From Stercorarius parasiticus (lineage: Eukaryota; Chordata; Aves; Charadriiformes; Stercorariidae), in contig VWZL01000203.1 of assembly GCA_013396915.1 (NCBI GenBank), positions 1,194,886 through 1,258,885 on the forward strand: a stretch of 64,000 bases of DNA. Reading direction: 5' to 3'. This document shows positions 1 through 13,456 of this stretch, one piece after another. The notes below the pieces were generated by a model. It saw nothing but the letters and a program-made list of their open reading frames with translations, was not told where the DNA came from and ran no database searches. The position numbers were made by a program, and so were the translations under genes. Position 1 is the first letter of the stretch. Every line of letters begins with the position of its first letter.

Positions 1-1965
1 CATTCTTCTTAACTTCAGTGAAAGTAGCAACAAAAAAACCCCACCCAGGTATTCATGGGTTGGCTTGTTGCATCCCCTCTGACAGACTGTGTGCCTGCGT
101 CACAAGGCAGAGCTCATCTGTGGACTGCAGATTCTGGAAGATGTAAACGTGCTCTCTAAAGTAAAAATAGCCAACAAAATGTAGCACTTTAAAAACTGCC
201 CACACCAAATTCTCTGTGCATGTGTATATGTGTCTGCTGGGAGCCAAGCCCACGCCCACCGTTGTGTTTCTTAGCCCTCATGTAGTCACAGGCTTTGATC
301 AGTTCAGGGTCACACAACCATGCACTTTACAATTCCTGATTATTAAAAGCCAAAAGAAACCCTTCAGTTTTCTGATTGAGACTCTAGAGCTTTATGCAGA
401 ACCCCATGTACTGAGGTTTCTTGTTTTGATACAGAGTCATACTGATGACCTAAAATAAAAAGTTTCCAGCCTTTTCATTGTAAAACTTCTAATCCTTATA
501 TCTCATCCAAGAGTGGCTCGATTATGTAGCTTTTCTGGAAATTCAGTAGCTTTATCTTACTTGGTTAGTATCAATTTGCCCTCCTTGTCAAGAGCAGACA
601 CGATGACCAGCTAGGAACAGAGTGAGAGCAATTAGTTCAGAGGTGTAATATTTAAAAGCTTTTGAATGTCTGCTGATTCATATTTTAGTTCCAGCTGTTG
701 GTTATATTGGGCAATATTAAAATGTTTTAAGTTTCTTAGATTTAGTAATATTTCCTGTCTGTAAAAATAAAACTCTTTCTTATGCTTTTACCTAGTTCCA
801 AAAATATGATTCTATCCAAATGGCAATAGCAATGTGAAATTTCAACATGGAATTTCTTAGCACTGAAGACAAAAACATTCTCCCTTATGCATCATCCTGT
901 CTCTCATTTATATTTGCATTTTCTCTTTCTGCTGTTAATTAATTATATTGATTGTAGAAGGTCCGTGGAGACTACAGACTTCACTCCTCAACTATTTCTT
1001 TTCACACTTTCCTGTTTCGGTCCTAAAATTGAGATTTTTCTTGGGGATAGCCTTTCCTTTGTGGTTCATTTGGTCCTCCCCTACTCTTCTGAAATGACTG
1101 ATGGGGGTGTCATGGGTTGGGGGCGGTGGGGTAGAATTTGTCACTTGTGCATTTCTTTGTTGACATCTGCACTGAGAACCACCAAGTTCATTTCATGTAA
1201 TCTGTCAAAAAGCCTCTCAATAATCACAAATTTTCACTCCTTCTGGTCTGCCCTGGATTTCAAGTGGAGATCTTGAGGTTTTTTAATTGATTCTGTGTTA
1301 TGTTGTAAATGCTGACCCCTACTCATTGCACACAGATGGACAGGAGTAGGTGGGAAGGAGAGTGTAATTTTAATACCCCAGATAATATTAATAAGCTTTT
1401 GTTTTCAGAGCTTGTTTCATATTGGATATGAAACATGGATATGTAGACGCTCTCAATTCCTTCTTCAGTTGTGACTGCTGATGGAGTGAACTTACCTAGC
1501 ACGACCAGTCTTCTTACAAGAAACCCTTTTCTCAGATCTGTAAGGGAAAAATCAGTCCCATTGCTTGTTACTCTGGGAGATGCTTTAATATTCACAAGCC
1601 AGGGTGTTACATGGGCTCACAGTCACTTACAATTCACATGGATTTGAGGGGTTTTGTTATAGCAAAAGAATTGATGAGGGAGGTATCTGATATAGGGGAA
1701 GTTGGAAGTGCCTTCCATCTATGAGGACCTGATTGTTCTTAATCACCATCTAATTTTTCATGTGTGTTTGATTAGCTGAAGAGGATAAAATCTCTGCCTT
1801 TGGAACTGATTCGTTCATCTTGCTGAATACTCTATAATAGCAGCTTCATAGTGGAACTTCCCATGGTTCTTTTGTGCTTTTTTAGTGCAGCTTTTCAGGC
1901 TTCCTACTTTCTGTCAGAGTCACTAAAGCTTTGCACTAATGGTACAATGTTGATATTGTTGAAAG
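1..1965 (+). other. DAAM2: DAAM2 intron (5' end outside window)
   Basis: No exon recognised: the next upstream formin residues expected (a stretch like AQNCNILLSR) are not found here. Contents are unique AT-rich DNA. A G-rich run at 1103-1131 could form a quadruplex. The acceptor at 1964-1965 has a weak pyrimidine tract. Confidence 0.75.
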
Positions 1966-2050
1966 GCTGAAGCTGTCTAATGAAGAAATCAGACAAGCAA
2001 TCTTGAAGATGGATGAACAAGAAGACCTAGCGAAAGATATGCTTGAGCAG
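1966..2050 (+). CDS. DAAM2: DAAM2 coding exon, FH2 (part 1 in window)
   Basis: 85 bp, starting with the last base of a split Arg codon and ending at a codon border (CAG then gtgaga). It encodes 28 residues beginning [12 protein letters not shown] and ending KDMLEQ, which match the DAAM FH2 segment after the knob. The acceptor (gaaag) lacks a good pyrimidine tract, so the exact start rests on reading frame and family match. The next exon continues in phase 0 with LLKFVPEK, as expected in DAAM proteins. Confidence 0.88.
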
Positions 2051-3636
2051 GTGAGAAAGATTACAGTCAGATCTATCTTATTCTTTGTCCTTCACTGCCT
2101 TTTTTTCACCTAAAGTAAGTGGATACATGTACTGGCTCTGCTGGTACGTCTGCAGATCTGAACTTGGCCCTTCATGTCAGCGGAGCTCTACATGGGAGCA
2201 TGAGAAAAGTATTTTTCCCAATGTTGTCAGATATTCCTCCCTCGTGTAACTGTATTTGTATCAGGTTGATCTTATAACAGTTTTCTTTGCTTCATCCAAA
2301 ATGTGCATGATTACAGTTGGTATGAGGTTTCCTTTCGTGTCCTTTCTTCTCACCTGTGACTGCCATAATTTTTCCCATCTCTTCTTTAACTGCTGGCGTT
2401 TTTTTGTCGTTGTTCTTCTTCTTCTTCTTGTCTTTTTTCTTTTCTTTTTCTTAATATCCCTTCTCTCTGCAACTTTTCCGTTGGGAAATGCCATGAACCA
2501 GGCCATGTAGGTCAATGGTTAGAGCCAGAACTAGAGGGGTCTCGCATTCTAACTAGGATGGTTAGAAAGGGAGTCAGGGACTTCTGTCCCCTGTAGTTGG
2601 TTCACAGTGTAACTTGTGAGGAAAAAACCTAAACAATTAAACTCCCATTTCCCAATTTCCCCCATTTATAGAGGGTGAAAGATGATGCTTTGACCAAAGA
2701 TGCATATGATAAAGTTTCTTAGTGTGCAAAACATTGTACTTCTGAACTGCCTGACAAATATGATTCCTCCTTTGTGTGCAGTCACGGTATTTAATTGTGT
2801 ACAAAAAGCTTTTCCTTTTTGGAAACTTATAGCCTACCTATCATGTTACCTGAACGCTCACAGCTGCTCTAGAAGTCACTACAAGCTTCTGATGCTCCAC
2901 ACCTTTGAATATCACGTTTTTTGGGAAGTGGGATAAAATATTAAAAAGTGGTAAAAAGCGAAGTGCTTGATACGCCTTGTGAGCAGTTTTTGTGGGTGTG
3001 CGCTGGGGCTGTGTGCATGGCAATATTTATAACCATACTAAAGCACAACTACCACCAGATATGTCAAAAATCTGTCAAAGTATGAGCTTTTAAGGTCAGC
3101 ATATGAATAGCAGCCAATGTCACGCAAACATCCAGTCGCGTAGTTATTGTTTATTGTTTCAGCAGAGTAGGGCAGACCCGAGAGAGAGATAGATGAGGCT
3201 TTGTGCGTACTCTAGGATAGGCATGATGGGTACTTCACACTGAGTGGGACACATCCTGCTCTTGTTTGCACCAATCTAAACTCCAAGTAATGCTGTGGAA
3301 ATCACAGTTCTCTCTGTACTTCCCCTTGGGTAAGTTGCAGTAGCACTTGGCCTTTCGGATTTAGAAATGGGAAATTCCCCATAGAATTAAAAATTAATCT
3401 AATGGGGTCAGTGAGGGATAAAGACAGAACAGCAAGCAAAGGTTTAAAAAGGTCAGTTTTGTAGCCACAGCTGCACTTTTTTGAAGTTATGGTCACGTGG
3501 CTGAGTCAATGTAATGCTTCCTCATGGTGGCAGAGAAATCTGAGGGCCCCCTCTCTCTCCACCAGGGTTTGTTTGTACCTCTCTCCTTTTCCCTGGGTCT
3601 CTCATCTCGGTGTTTGGTTTGTGTCTGTCACTCTAG
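2051..3636 (+). other. DAAM2: DAAM2 intron
   Basis: Donor gtgaga, acceptor ctctag. Holds a pyrimidine-rich tract near 2400-2452 and otherwise unique sequence; no further exon or interspersed repeat seen. Confidence 0.85.
2400..2452 (+). repeat. T/CTT-rich low-complexity tract
   Basis: About 50 bases almost wholly pyrimidine, including five consecutive CTT units at about 2416-2429. Simple-sequence DNA inside a DAAM2 intron; no function inferred. Confidence 0.8.
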
Positions 3637-4449
<813 letters not shown>

Positions 4450-4538
4450 GATTGACCACTATCAACAACGGCTACAAGCATTATTCTTTAAGAAGAAGTT
4501 TCCAGAGAGGCTGGCAGAAGCAAAACCAAAAGTGGAAG
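4450..4538 (+). CDS. DAAM2: DAAM2 coding exon, FH2 (part 3)
   Basis: 89 bp: one base completing Arg, 29 codons, and one base of the next Ala codon. Encodes [20 protein letters not shown] and ends AEAKPKVE, closely matching DAAM FH2. Acceptor tgcag, donor GAAG|gtatgg. A longer open frame continues past the donor into intron, but the family match stops exactly at the splice site. Confidence 0.95.
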
Positions 4539-5310
4539 GTATGGTTAAAGCTTTTGCTAAGAGTTGGGCAGAGGGGCAGGGAAGGTCAAGAGAGGCTTGT
4601 CTCCAAAGGAGGTTCTGTTGCATGTGTGCTATGGTCGTAGAGCCGGTGAGTCCAAGGCACGTCATGTGCTAAGAAATTAATTCTGTCTGACAATCTTCTT
4701 GCACCCATTGACTTAATAAAGTCAGTTTCATGATTGTCCCACTGTAAAGATGACCTGACAGATGTCACAGTATGCTACCAGGCTGTGCTGAGCTGCCAAA
4801 AGCTTTCATGGCCTTTCTGTGAAGGTCAGCCTTCCTTTCTCAACCTCAAGTCCTTGCACCTTCCCTCTCCATGGAGCAGTGAGAATAGGTGCCTCAGGAT
4901 GGTGGTATTTTGGGAACGTGTAACTTACAAGGAGGGGGTGCCTATGGCTTCTGTGCCACATCTGTGGTTATCACAGTGAAGAGATGTGTGTATTCTACTC
5001 TGTATTTTCAGATGAGCTCAAGCCTTCTCCCTGTTCTCACTGGCTGTGTTTTTAGAGTGTGAGGTCCAGGAGAACAGCCTTGCTTCTGGGTTCAGAGGAG
5101 CATCCTACAGGCTACATGTAGTGCATCTTCCTTCCAGTTGTCCTGGTTCTGGGCACGTGGGTGCGGGAACGACAGTACAAACACAAACTGTGTTGCAACA
5201 TTTGCTGGGCAATAGTCAGATGGGCATTTTAGGGTACTTCAAATTATAGGCCCAAGCATGTTAAAATCGGCACTGTGCAATAACCTGTTAATTTTTTTTC
5301 TCTTTTCAAG
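4539..5310 (+). other. DAAM2: DAAM2 intron
   Basis: 772 bp with a good acceptor (pyrimidine-rich run then ttttcaag). No additional feature seen; open frames here have no family resemblance. Confidence 0.88.
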
Positions 5311-5479
5311 CCATTCTTCTGGCATCCAAAGAACTCATCCGAAGCAAGCGTTTGAGGCAACTCCTGGAGGTAGTTCTGGCCTTTGGGAATTATATGAACA
5401 AGGGCCAAAGGGGAAGTGCTTATGGCTTCAAAGTCTCCAGCCTCAACAAAATTGCGGACACCAAATCCAGCATAGACAG
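5311..5479 (+). CDS. DAAM2: DAAM2 coding exon, FH2 signature
   Basis: 169 bp: two bases completing Ala, 55 codons, two bases of a split Arg. Contains the hallmark FH2 block, [18 protein letters not shown] followed by [18 protein letters not shown]. The GNxxN-type signature is the most conserved FH2 sequence and belongs to the actin-binding region. Acceptor ttcaag, donor ACAG|gtaggc. It joins in phase to NITLLHYLI in the next exon. Confidence 0.97.
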
Positions 5480-7274
5480 GTAGGCTAGAAGGCTGTAAAT
5501 GAGTTAGTTACTGTCATGCTGCATCTCTTATCATAGTAATGAAAGTGGGTTTTGTTTGTTTTTAGCTCTGTAGACCATTTAAAATAATGTCTCATTTGGC
5601 ATTTAAGTAGTGCGTTTCACTCTACAAGATCCTGCAGCAGTTAAGATTACCTATTAACACAGCACTCACATTCTGATGTTTCTTTGGGTAATGCACATCT
5701 GTTGTTGGATTGTGTTTTTGCAACACTATGCAAAGATGACAAAATGTAGTATTTCACAAATAACTGAAATAAGTTTTGGGGGGAGGAGGATTTCTATGGA
5801 ATTTGCCCTTTATACCAGAGTTTTATGGCCATGGTTTTGCAAAAAAGAAAACACAAAAAACTCTGACTACAGTTTTATGTCTCCTGTGAAACATGGAATA
5901 CATTTCTGTTGCAGGACTGTCATAAACTGGCTCTCTACCTGCAGCAGTAATGGAACCACAAGGCATAGCTCAGAGAGACTGAGCCTGGTTGTATCTAGAG
6001 CAGTTAAGGAAAATAAACTTTCCCTGGTTTGGGGAAGGTGGAGCTTACTGTTTATGGACATGGGCTACATGTCTTTATAGTGCGACCCCATGTTTTGCCC
6101 CACATCCCCATACTGGTTCTGGAAATTAATCCAGCTGTGACTGGGGAGAGAATACCACTTTTGGGCTCCAGCAGCACTAAGGTTTTCCTTGGAGATCTCC
6201 TATACTAGTTCGTACTAACTTGCACCTTCCTTGACTTGTGAGACCTGCTGAGACCATAGTTGTGGTGAAATGACTCCAGACTGTGACAGAATGAATAATG
6301 GCAGTAAGAAGCCATAGGAAATTCATCCCTGCCTAACAGAGTTTGAACTAACAGAGTTCTGTTTTGACTACCACAATGTCCATTCCGTATTCCAAGGCTA
6401 ACACTTGTGTAGCTAGTGTTGAAAATTTTTTTGCCTTAATGTAGCTTAGCTTGATTTTCCATGTATTAAATGTCCTGTGCATATTCTGTTCTCTCACCAG
6501 TCCCCAGCTCCCAGGCTGTAGTCTGTGTGAAGCAGTGGCCATCTGCTGTCTTGCCTGTCAGTTAACCACATAACACCCACCTCAAGTAGCTGTTATGGCT
6601 AGCTGTTCTCTCTACATGCAAACTTCACTGATGCAAAATTCATCATTTACTTTGCAAATTTTCTTAAACCTTTTCCTGCATCTCTCACACATCTCATTTC
6701 CATCTACTCCTACTTGAGCTGCCATTGCTTTTGTAGTAGTGAGCCTGACCTCGACTCAGAAGTATAGCTCTTTCATTACTGTAGGAGTTTTCTTTGCAGC
6801 TTCTTCAACCTTCAAGAACCTTTTCATCTTCTTAGTTAACTGTTATGTTTTTTCCACATTGCCTCTGAGAACAATTCACTTCTCCCTTACAAGTTAATGT
6901 CACTTCAGTGCTATTAGTTTTTATTCTCTGAAGTATCTGGGGTCAAATAATATAGTGTGTTACACAATTTTCCTTTCTGTTACACGATCTACACAGATGG
7001 ATGGAAGGATGCTGGTGCTTCCAGAACAAATCAAGGCACAATATATTGCTTAAGCTTGTAGTAAGGATGGTTCATAAAGGACTAATTCATTTCAGTCTGT
7101 GATACTTTTTTTTTTTTAATTCAATAACAGAGCTGCTAACAAAACTGTTTATTTTGTTCATTCAAGCACATTTCCTACCCAGATATTTTTCACTGATTTG
7201 TCACAATCCTCCCACCATCCTTTTCCTTCTCACCACCATCTTCCTGCTGGTTTATCCCTTTTTTTCTTTTTTAG
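5480..7274 (+). other. DAAM2: DAAM2 intron
   Basis: 1795 bp. Contains short T runs (for example near 7108-7118) and a strong T-rich acceptor. No exon, transposon or structured repeat recognised. Confidence 0.88.
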
Positions 7275-7382
7275 GAACATTACGCTGCTGCACTACTTAA
7301 TTATGATCTTTGAAAAGAATTATCCAGATATCCTAGATATTCAGTCTGAGTTGCAGCATCTTCCAGAAGCAGCAAAAGTCAA
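7275..7382 (+). CDS. DAAM2: DAAM2 coding exon, FH2 (part 5)
   Basis: 108 bp: one base completing Arg, 35 codons, two bases (AA) of a split Asn. Encodes [20 protein letters not shown] and ends LPEAAKV, matching the DAAM FH2 segment after the signature block. Acceptor ttttag, donor AA|gtaagt, close to the ideal 5' splice site. The next conserved exon begins at 8837; a possible cryptic exon at 8701-8753 is treated separately. Confidence 0.96.
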
Positions 7383-8836
7383 GTAAGTCCAGTGCTGTTG
7401 CTTGTTCCCGGAGCTGGAGTTCCCAGTGATTTCAGTTGACGTAATGATCATCAGTTTTTTCATTGCTGTCTTCTAAACTCATGGCCAGCCTTTCAGCTGA
7501 AATGCCTTTGCTCACATCCTTGATGTTATTCAGATGTACATCAACAGATGATTTTGGTCCAAAAACATTTGTAGATGATGAAGTTGACAGCTTTACTCAG
7601 ATATGCCTATATCTATTTCTGAATCAGACATTGTAACCAGCCTGGTTGTTGTTCATAATTCACTCACCATATTCTGTGGTTGTTCATCTAAGTCAAGTGC
7701 TATTTTTTCTGGATAATTGAAGATTTGTTTCTTTGTCAGACTCAGTTAGGCACAGAGGCCCTGTGCCTAATGATCAGGAAGATCATTCAAACTTTTGCAC
7801 AAATCAGTCTTGCACAAAAATTGGAAAGCATCATATTTTCTGTACAAATTTCAATTATCTTTTTTTCCATTTCTGTAGGTGTTTGTGGAAGACAAATACA
7901 TGTGCAATCCTTCAAAATACTAGCATTTTTTTCTTTCCAAAGCACTGCTTAAAAGTACCTTTGCATATTGTTTGCCCAGCCATGGTTCTTTGTGTAGGGA
8001 ACTACTGAAGCTAATGAAAGAGAAGTAAAAAATAACTGTAGGTTCACACATAAAGGCATTTACTAAGGCTTTAGTGGTGTTTTTGAGATGTAAACTGCTA
8101 CTCACCAAATACTTGAAGGAGATGCCTGCTGACTCACAAATAGGTACTAACTAGTTACGTGGAAATGAAAAGCCTTTTTTTTTTTCATACAAGTCCTAGA
8201 AAAAAACCTCTTGTTTGTATATGATGAGCAGAAATTCAGTACAACACTTGTGTCTAAGGAAGCATGTATTAACATTAACAATAGGATTTAAGCTTGCAAG
8301 GACTATTATATGGTAGAAATGCAGATGGAAAAAACCAATGTTTGGACTGTGAGGAAGACAAAAATCACATATAAATTTACTGCTAATGGGATTTAGTAGT
8401 TAAGTCATTCAAGAATTGTATGTAGAGATAATCTGAGACCCCAGTAATGCATGTGCCTAAAGCTGGAGTCCTTGGTTATGTGTCAGCTGATAATTGCAAG
8501 CTGGCCATGTGTTATATGCTCCTTGCTGGAGGGTCAGGCTCAGCTCACAGGGCAGATGTTCTGAGGGCAACCCCCTCCTCTTCTTCCCAGGAAAATCTCG
8601 ATCTTCAATTTGACCACAGGCGAGCAGGGTCTCCCTCATCTTACATCTCATTCAAAAAGCAGCACAGAGCGCTAACAGACCCCCTTCCCCTCATTTCTAG
8701 TCATCTGGCATGGCTGGTGCCAAAGGCCGGATACCAGACTTGATGGGCCAATGGTATGTTCTGCTGCACAGTTCCTGTATTGCTGAGTAACACTGCTCTT
8801 TTTGTTTTATCTGCTCTGTGTCTGTCTCCTGTGCAG
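7383..8836 (+). other. DAAM2: DAAM2 intron with a candidate cryptic exon
   Basis: 1454 bp. Near its 3' end, 8701-8753 is bounded by an excellent acceptor (pyrimidine tract ending ttctag) and a good donor (ATG|gtatgt), but including it would add an in-frame TGA. The remainder is unremarkable. Confidence 0.85.
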
Positions 8837-8897
8837 CCTGGTAGAGCTGGAGAAGGAAGTCAACAACATAAAGACCGGATTGAAAGCTGTTGAAGCT
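8837..8897 (+). CDS. DAAM2: DAAM2 coding exon, FH2 (part 6)
   Basis: 61 bp: one base completing Asn, then 20 codons (LVELEKEVNNIKTGLKAVEA) ending at a codon border. It matches the DAAM FH2 segment NMTELDKEISTL-type helix. Acceptor tgtgcag, donor GCT|gtaagt. Short, but frame, splice sites and family match agree. Confidence 0.94.
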
Positions 8898-11800
8898 GTA
8901 AGTATCTGAAGATTTCCAAAGCACCATACTTAAAATATCTCACTCAGAATCAGGGGCACTATATATTTTATGATAAGAGAAAGTGGACTTTCTTTTTCTG
9001 TTTCTTTCCATTCCATTCCAGAATGCATTAACCAAGAAAAAACAAATAAAAGCTTCTCATGTTGAGCTCCTGCTGATGATCTTAGCAGACTTAAGCCTAA
9101 TGAAAAGCCTGTTTGATCTCAGCCTGGAAAGTAAAAGGACAGTTTGACAAATGGCATGGACTGAAAGAAGAAATAAAATTCTTGCTCTTTCTTACTGAGG
9201 GATGGCTGGCTGCTGAGCAAGTGTTTCACAGGGCTTTTGGAGTAGTAGTAAACAGGTAGTGCACTTTTATATGCAGCCCTAACCTATCCTAAGCACTCCT
9301 TGGGAAAGCAAAGGGAAAAATAGACTAGTTAAAGATGAGGGAGCTGAGTTGGCAAGCAAAGCAACAATGGCATTTTTTCCTGCTATTAATGAAAGCCTTT
9401 TAAGCTGGACTTAGGTTGCCTGTGTTCGATTTGTACTTAGGTAGTGCAGAGCCTTCCATCTCAACAGAGAACAGTACAAATGGTGCGTTGATGCAGTTGC
9501 GTGTACTGAAGAGTTAAAGATGAGGGATGGGCCTAAATGCTCCCTGGAGTCACAAATCCGTCTGTCAGCTGTGGTTCCCCTACTTGGAAGCCTCCTTTAG
9601 TGAATGTGTTGAGTTTGTACCTGGGGCAAGACTCCAGCCTTCCTGAGGCAGGAGAGCACAGAGAAGGACACCATGTTCGGTGGCAGGAAGTAGGAACTCT
9701 CCTGTTTGCCTCTTGCTTATGCCATTGACGTATGGGTGTGGCTTTGAACAACCCCATGCGTTTGCCTCCTCTCTGTGAAATGGGAGCTACAAATACCTAC
9801 CTCTCACAAGGGCTGATGTGAGGAACGTCAAGTTAGTTCAGGCTGGTGCTGGCATCTCTTGCCTGTTGGATATACTAAGGCAAGGGTAGTGCTCTGAGAG
9901 ACACAGCAGAGGTCTTTGGAACTCAAGAAAGTTCCTGCTGTGTTTAGCTGTTCTTTGCCCTTTCAAATAGGGTTTTATTAGCCATACTTTTCAGTATTCC
10001 TCTGTCTTCAGGATGCTTCACCTTTTTCAACTCATGTCAGTTTAATGCTAGTGGAGCATTCCAGATGGAGAGCGTTCTGTACTGGGACTGCTGGCAAAGG
10101 GACCAGTTGTTGGGAATTGCATTGGGTGGTTTCTGTGCAAGGATTACCTGTCATCTCCAAGGAACTAACACAGGACCCTCCAGTCCTCCTCATCCACTAT
10201 GAGACAGACAGTGATGACTTCATTTTCCTTTCACCTGGCCTGAATTTGGTTTGGCTCTGGGGGTAGAGGAAGGGATCTTGTCCTGTCAGCGGCCCACAGG
10301 CTGTCTGGCTGTCTCCAGCAGTTCATCAGGTAATTAGCCAGTGATCCTCCCGTGAAAAAACAAACTTTCCAAACCTTATTTCTGGATTGTTGGGGTAAGG
10401 GAGAACACAGCAATGAGAAGAGATACTGCTGCATACGTGGAGTGCAGTGTTTGGGAATTAAAAGCACCTGTAAAGGGAAGGCTGACATGGAGTTCATGAC
10501 ACGATGAGAGGCCCAGTTTTGGCTGGGACAGACAATTCCCCCCATTGAAATGTGAGTACCTACCTCTGTTTTGCTTTCTGTGATAGGGTTATTTGTCCTT
10601 TTGCCCTTACAGGCAATTTTTCTTTTCTTTCCCATACATGGATTCCATGGGCAACCTCTCCTTCCCGTTCAATCACCATCTTCCCTCCTCAGTCTTCTCC
10701 CTGCCATGGTATTTTTCATCTGGGGCTGCCAGCACCTCCCAGGCTGCTTGCTCAATTCGTGGTTTTCTGGTGTGTAAAAAGCAGCACTATAGCAACAATA
10801 GAAGATCACTGTCAGGTGGAAGGGGGAGGAGGGGAAGGTGTGATTCTTGATTCCATTCCAGTGTGTTCTCACCACAGCCTTGGCTCCAGTGACTAAGAAG
10901 TTTCTTCAAGGCCCCTTAAGAATAGAAAGCTAAAAATAGTTTCACAGTCAGATGTTCTTAAACGTACTACTAACCCTTTGCCTTCCTGGACTTGCAGCTT
11001 CTTTGTAAAAATAAGACATATTAGTTTTCAAGACATGCATGCAGCTGTTACCTTTGTGTAGGATGCTCCCTGAAGGACATCTAAGTAGTTCTTGGTCTTC
11101 TCCAAATCAGGAATTGAATTCTGTCAGTAGAGCCCTTCTCTCACACAGCAAGGAGATCATAACCACCGCTTGAGAAACCACTGCCATGGCTGAATCATTT
11201 ACTCCCTGTAGAGAACGAGCAGCCCAGCCCTCCAGGGGCAGCGCTAACTTCTGTGCTTGTGCTGTTATGAGTAGTATAGACCATTTCTGGAAGACACAGA
11301 AGAGTTTCTTATTCTCTGGCATCGCTCTTGGGCTGATTACATAGTAATGCTGGTTACTTGTGTGGTTTTTGTTTTTGTTTTTTTTTTTATTTTATTTTGG
11401 AAGAATTATTCTGCAGGGAAAATTGAATTTGAAATTGAAGGGCAGACCACCCAATCTTAATTTTACTTTGAAAAACATTGCTCTCCAGTAACAGTCCCAA
11501 ATGCCATAGCTTTCAACAGTGAGTATGATGACAGAACTGTTATACTCACCTGCTTGGGGAGGTAGGGGAGAAAGGGATAAAGCAACTTTAATCTAAAATT
11601 AGCTTAAAAATTAGAATGGGAAAGAAAGGCTGAAGAAAATATGCATAATTCTTAGAACCATGTGAAATGGCATCTCCTGTACTTGTAAGCTCCAATTCAA
11701 AGTGATTGTAACATAGAGACAATTCATTGCAAAGTGATGTAACTGAGTACTGCTCCTGGGACTCTCCCTTGTGATGTATTAGGAAAACGAGTGGAGAAGA

Positions 11801-13324
11801 GGATGTAATATAAAGCAGGGGAAGTAGCACTTTTTTTAATGTGGACTTTTCTTTGGCCACCTGCTCGTTGCTTTTCCTGCCCCATTTCTGCCTTGTGGTC
11901 TTTCCTTGTAGAGGTTACATTCTCTTTCCAGCTCACATCAGACCAGAAGATATATCGCATCTGATTTTAGATTGTTGATGGCCAAAAGTCATTCTTTGCA
12001 TTCAGCAGCACCGTGGAGAAAATCCCAAGGAGTTTCTCAGCATAGATGCTTATAAACCTACCCATTTGGCTCTGTGAACCAGTATTTTCATGACCAGTAA
12101 CAGCGAGCACCAAACACGCATATAGCTGGAGAGTTGCAGCCAGCAGAAAAATATTTTTTTCCAAAGGGAACAGAGGGTCAGATTGTAACTTGACCTGTTG
12201 TTTCATGCTGCTTTCCCTACAGAGAAAGTAAGGCTTTATCATTCCCACTGATTATCCAGCTGAGAATAAAGATGAGGCCCAGATTACGATTTCATTGTCC
12301 CCATGAGACTGTCAACTGCACACAAGCGAAGCACAGGCATGGGAGACTGCCAGTCTTACTATAATTTAGTCGTTTTGGGGAGCTCCATAGCTCTTTCAGT
12401 GCCACAAGCATGGTGAATAGAGTAAGAGAAGAGACAAGAGATAGCATGGGTAATCTTGGTTTAAAACTAAAAAACTTGAGCCAGAAAGAAAGAATCTTAC
12501 AATTTATTTTTTTTTCTTTCTGTAGGCAGTGGACAAATAGAGTTTAGCTTCCAATGGGTTTATATCTTTCTCTTTTTTTCCCCCCATAAATCTTATTGCA
12601 ATAGCCCCGGTTTATAACTCCGTGACTTTTATGACATCCAAGCTAATGCTTATTGGTTAGCAGGGTGCTGCCAAATGTTGCACCTGAAATCTTTCTGCTT
12701 GTTCTTCAGTGGGAGAACCAATTTGATATCTTTTTGCTGCCCATCTAGTGCTTTTCAGAGAACTAAAGGTGAGATCCAGAGGTAGGAACTATGTAGGTTA
12801 TTCACATATGTACATGTTTCCCCAAGTATACAACCTTTTGAGCCACTGTGGGAAGAGAAGACAGAGGGAAACTCACTGTTGAAAATCCCAAATTCACTTG
12901 CTGCACAATCCGAGTTCTCTAATATTTGTCATTCTTCATAGGAAAAAAAAAAAAAAAGAAAAAGCAGCTTTTCATGTACTTAATGCTTAAATTATAAAGT
13001 CGCTTTAGAAATTCAAGATGTTGATAGCTTTCTTGGGAGTGGTTGTTGTTTGAGGATAAAGGGAACCGTAACTTGGACTTCATTCATCCATTCATGAAGG
13101 ACTTCCTTCATCCCACCTTAACTTTCCCTCTCATTCTGAAAAGGCAAAACCTTTGACTTAGTGAGGAAGTAGTTTCTGAGTTACAACTCTGGATGAATGT
13201 GTGCAGAGTGGGATCAGAGCGTGCTCTGCACTGAGTGAAATAGATGGGCTTCCCTTCTTCCCTCCTTGTCAGCAAGGAATCTTTGATGCTTGCCTGTCTA
13301 TATCTCTTACTACTTCTCTTTCAG
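8898..13324 (+). other. DAAM2: DAAM2 intron
   Basis: 4427 bp, gtaagt...ctttcag. Contains A/T homopolymers (for example 11379-11387 and an A-rich run near 12942-12963). No coding exon or recognisable transposon; open frames in it show no family match. Confidence 0.86.
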
Positions 13325-13456
13325 GAACTGGATTATCAGAAGAGACGCATGCGGGAATCAGGGGACAGGTTCGTTCCCGTCATGAGTGATTTCATCACTG
13401 TGGCCAGTTTCAGCTTCTCGGAGTTAGAAGACCTTCTCAATGAGGCTAGAGACAAG
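13325..13456 (+). CDS. DAAM2: DAAM2 coding exon, FH2 C-terminal part
   Basis: 132 bp, exactly 44 codons. Encodes [20 protein letters not shown], then [20 protein letters not shown] and ARDK. It matches the DAAM segment that contains [16 protein letters not shown] in DAAM1. Acceptor tctttcag, donor AAG|gtaaga. The [10 protein letters not shown] stretch corresponds to the part that differs most between DAAM1 and DAAM2. Confidence 0.96.

Noticed and set aside
4539..4640. Open frame continuing past the DAAM2 exon at 4450-4538
   Set aside because: Family similarity stops exactly at the gtatgg donor; the extension is intron.
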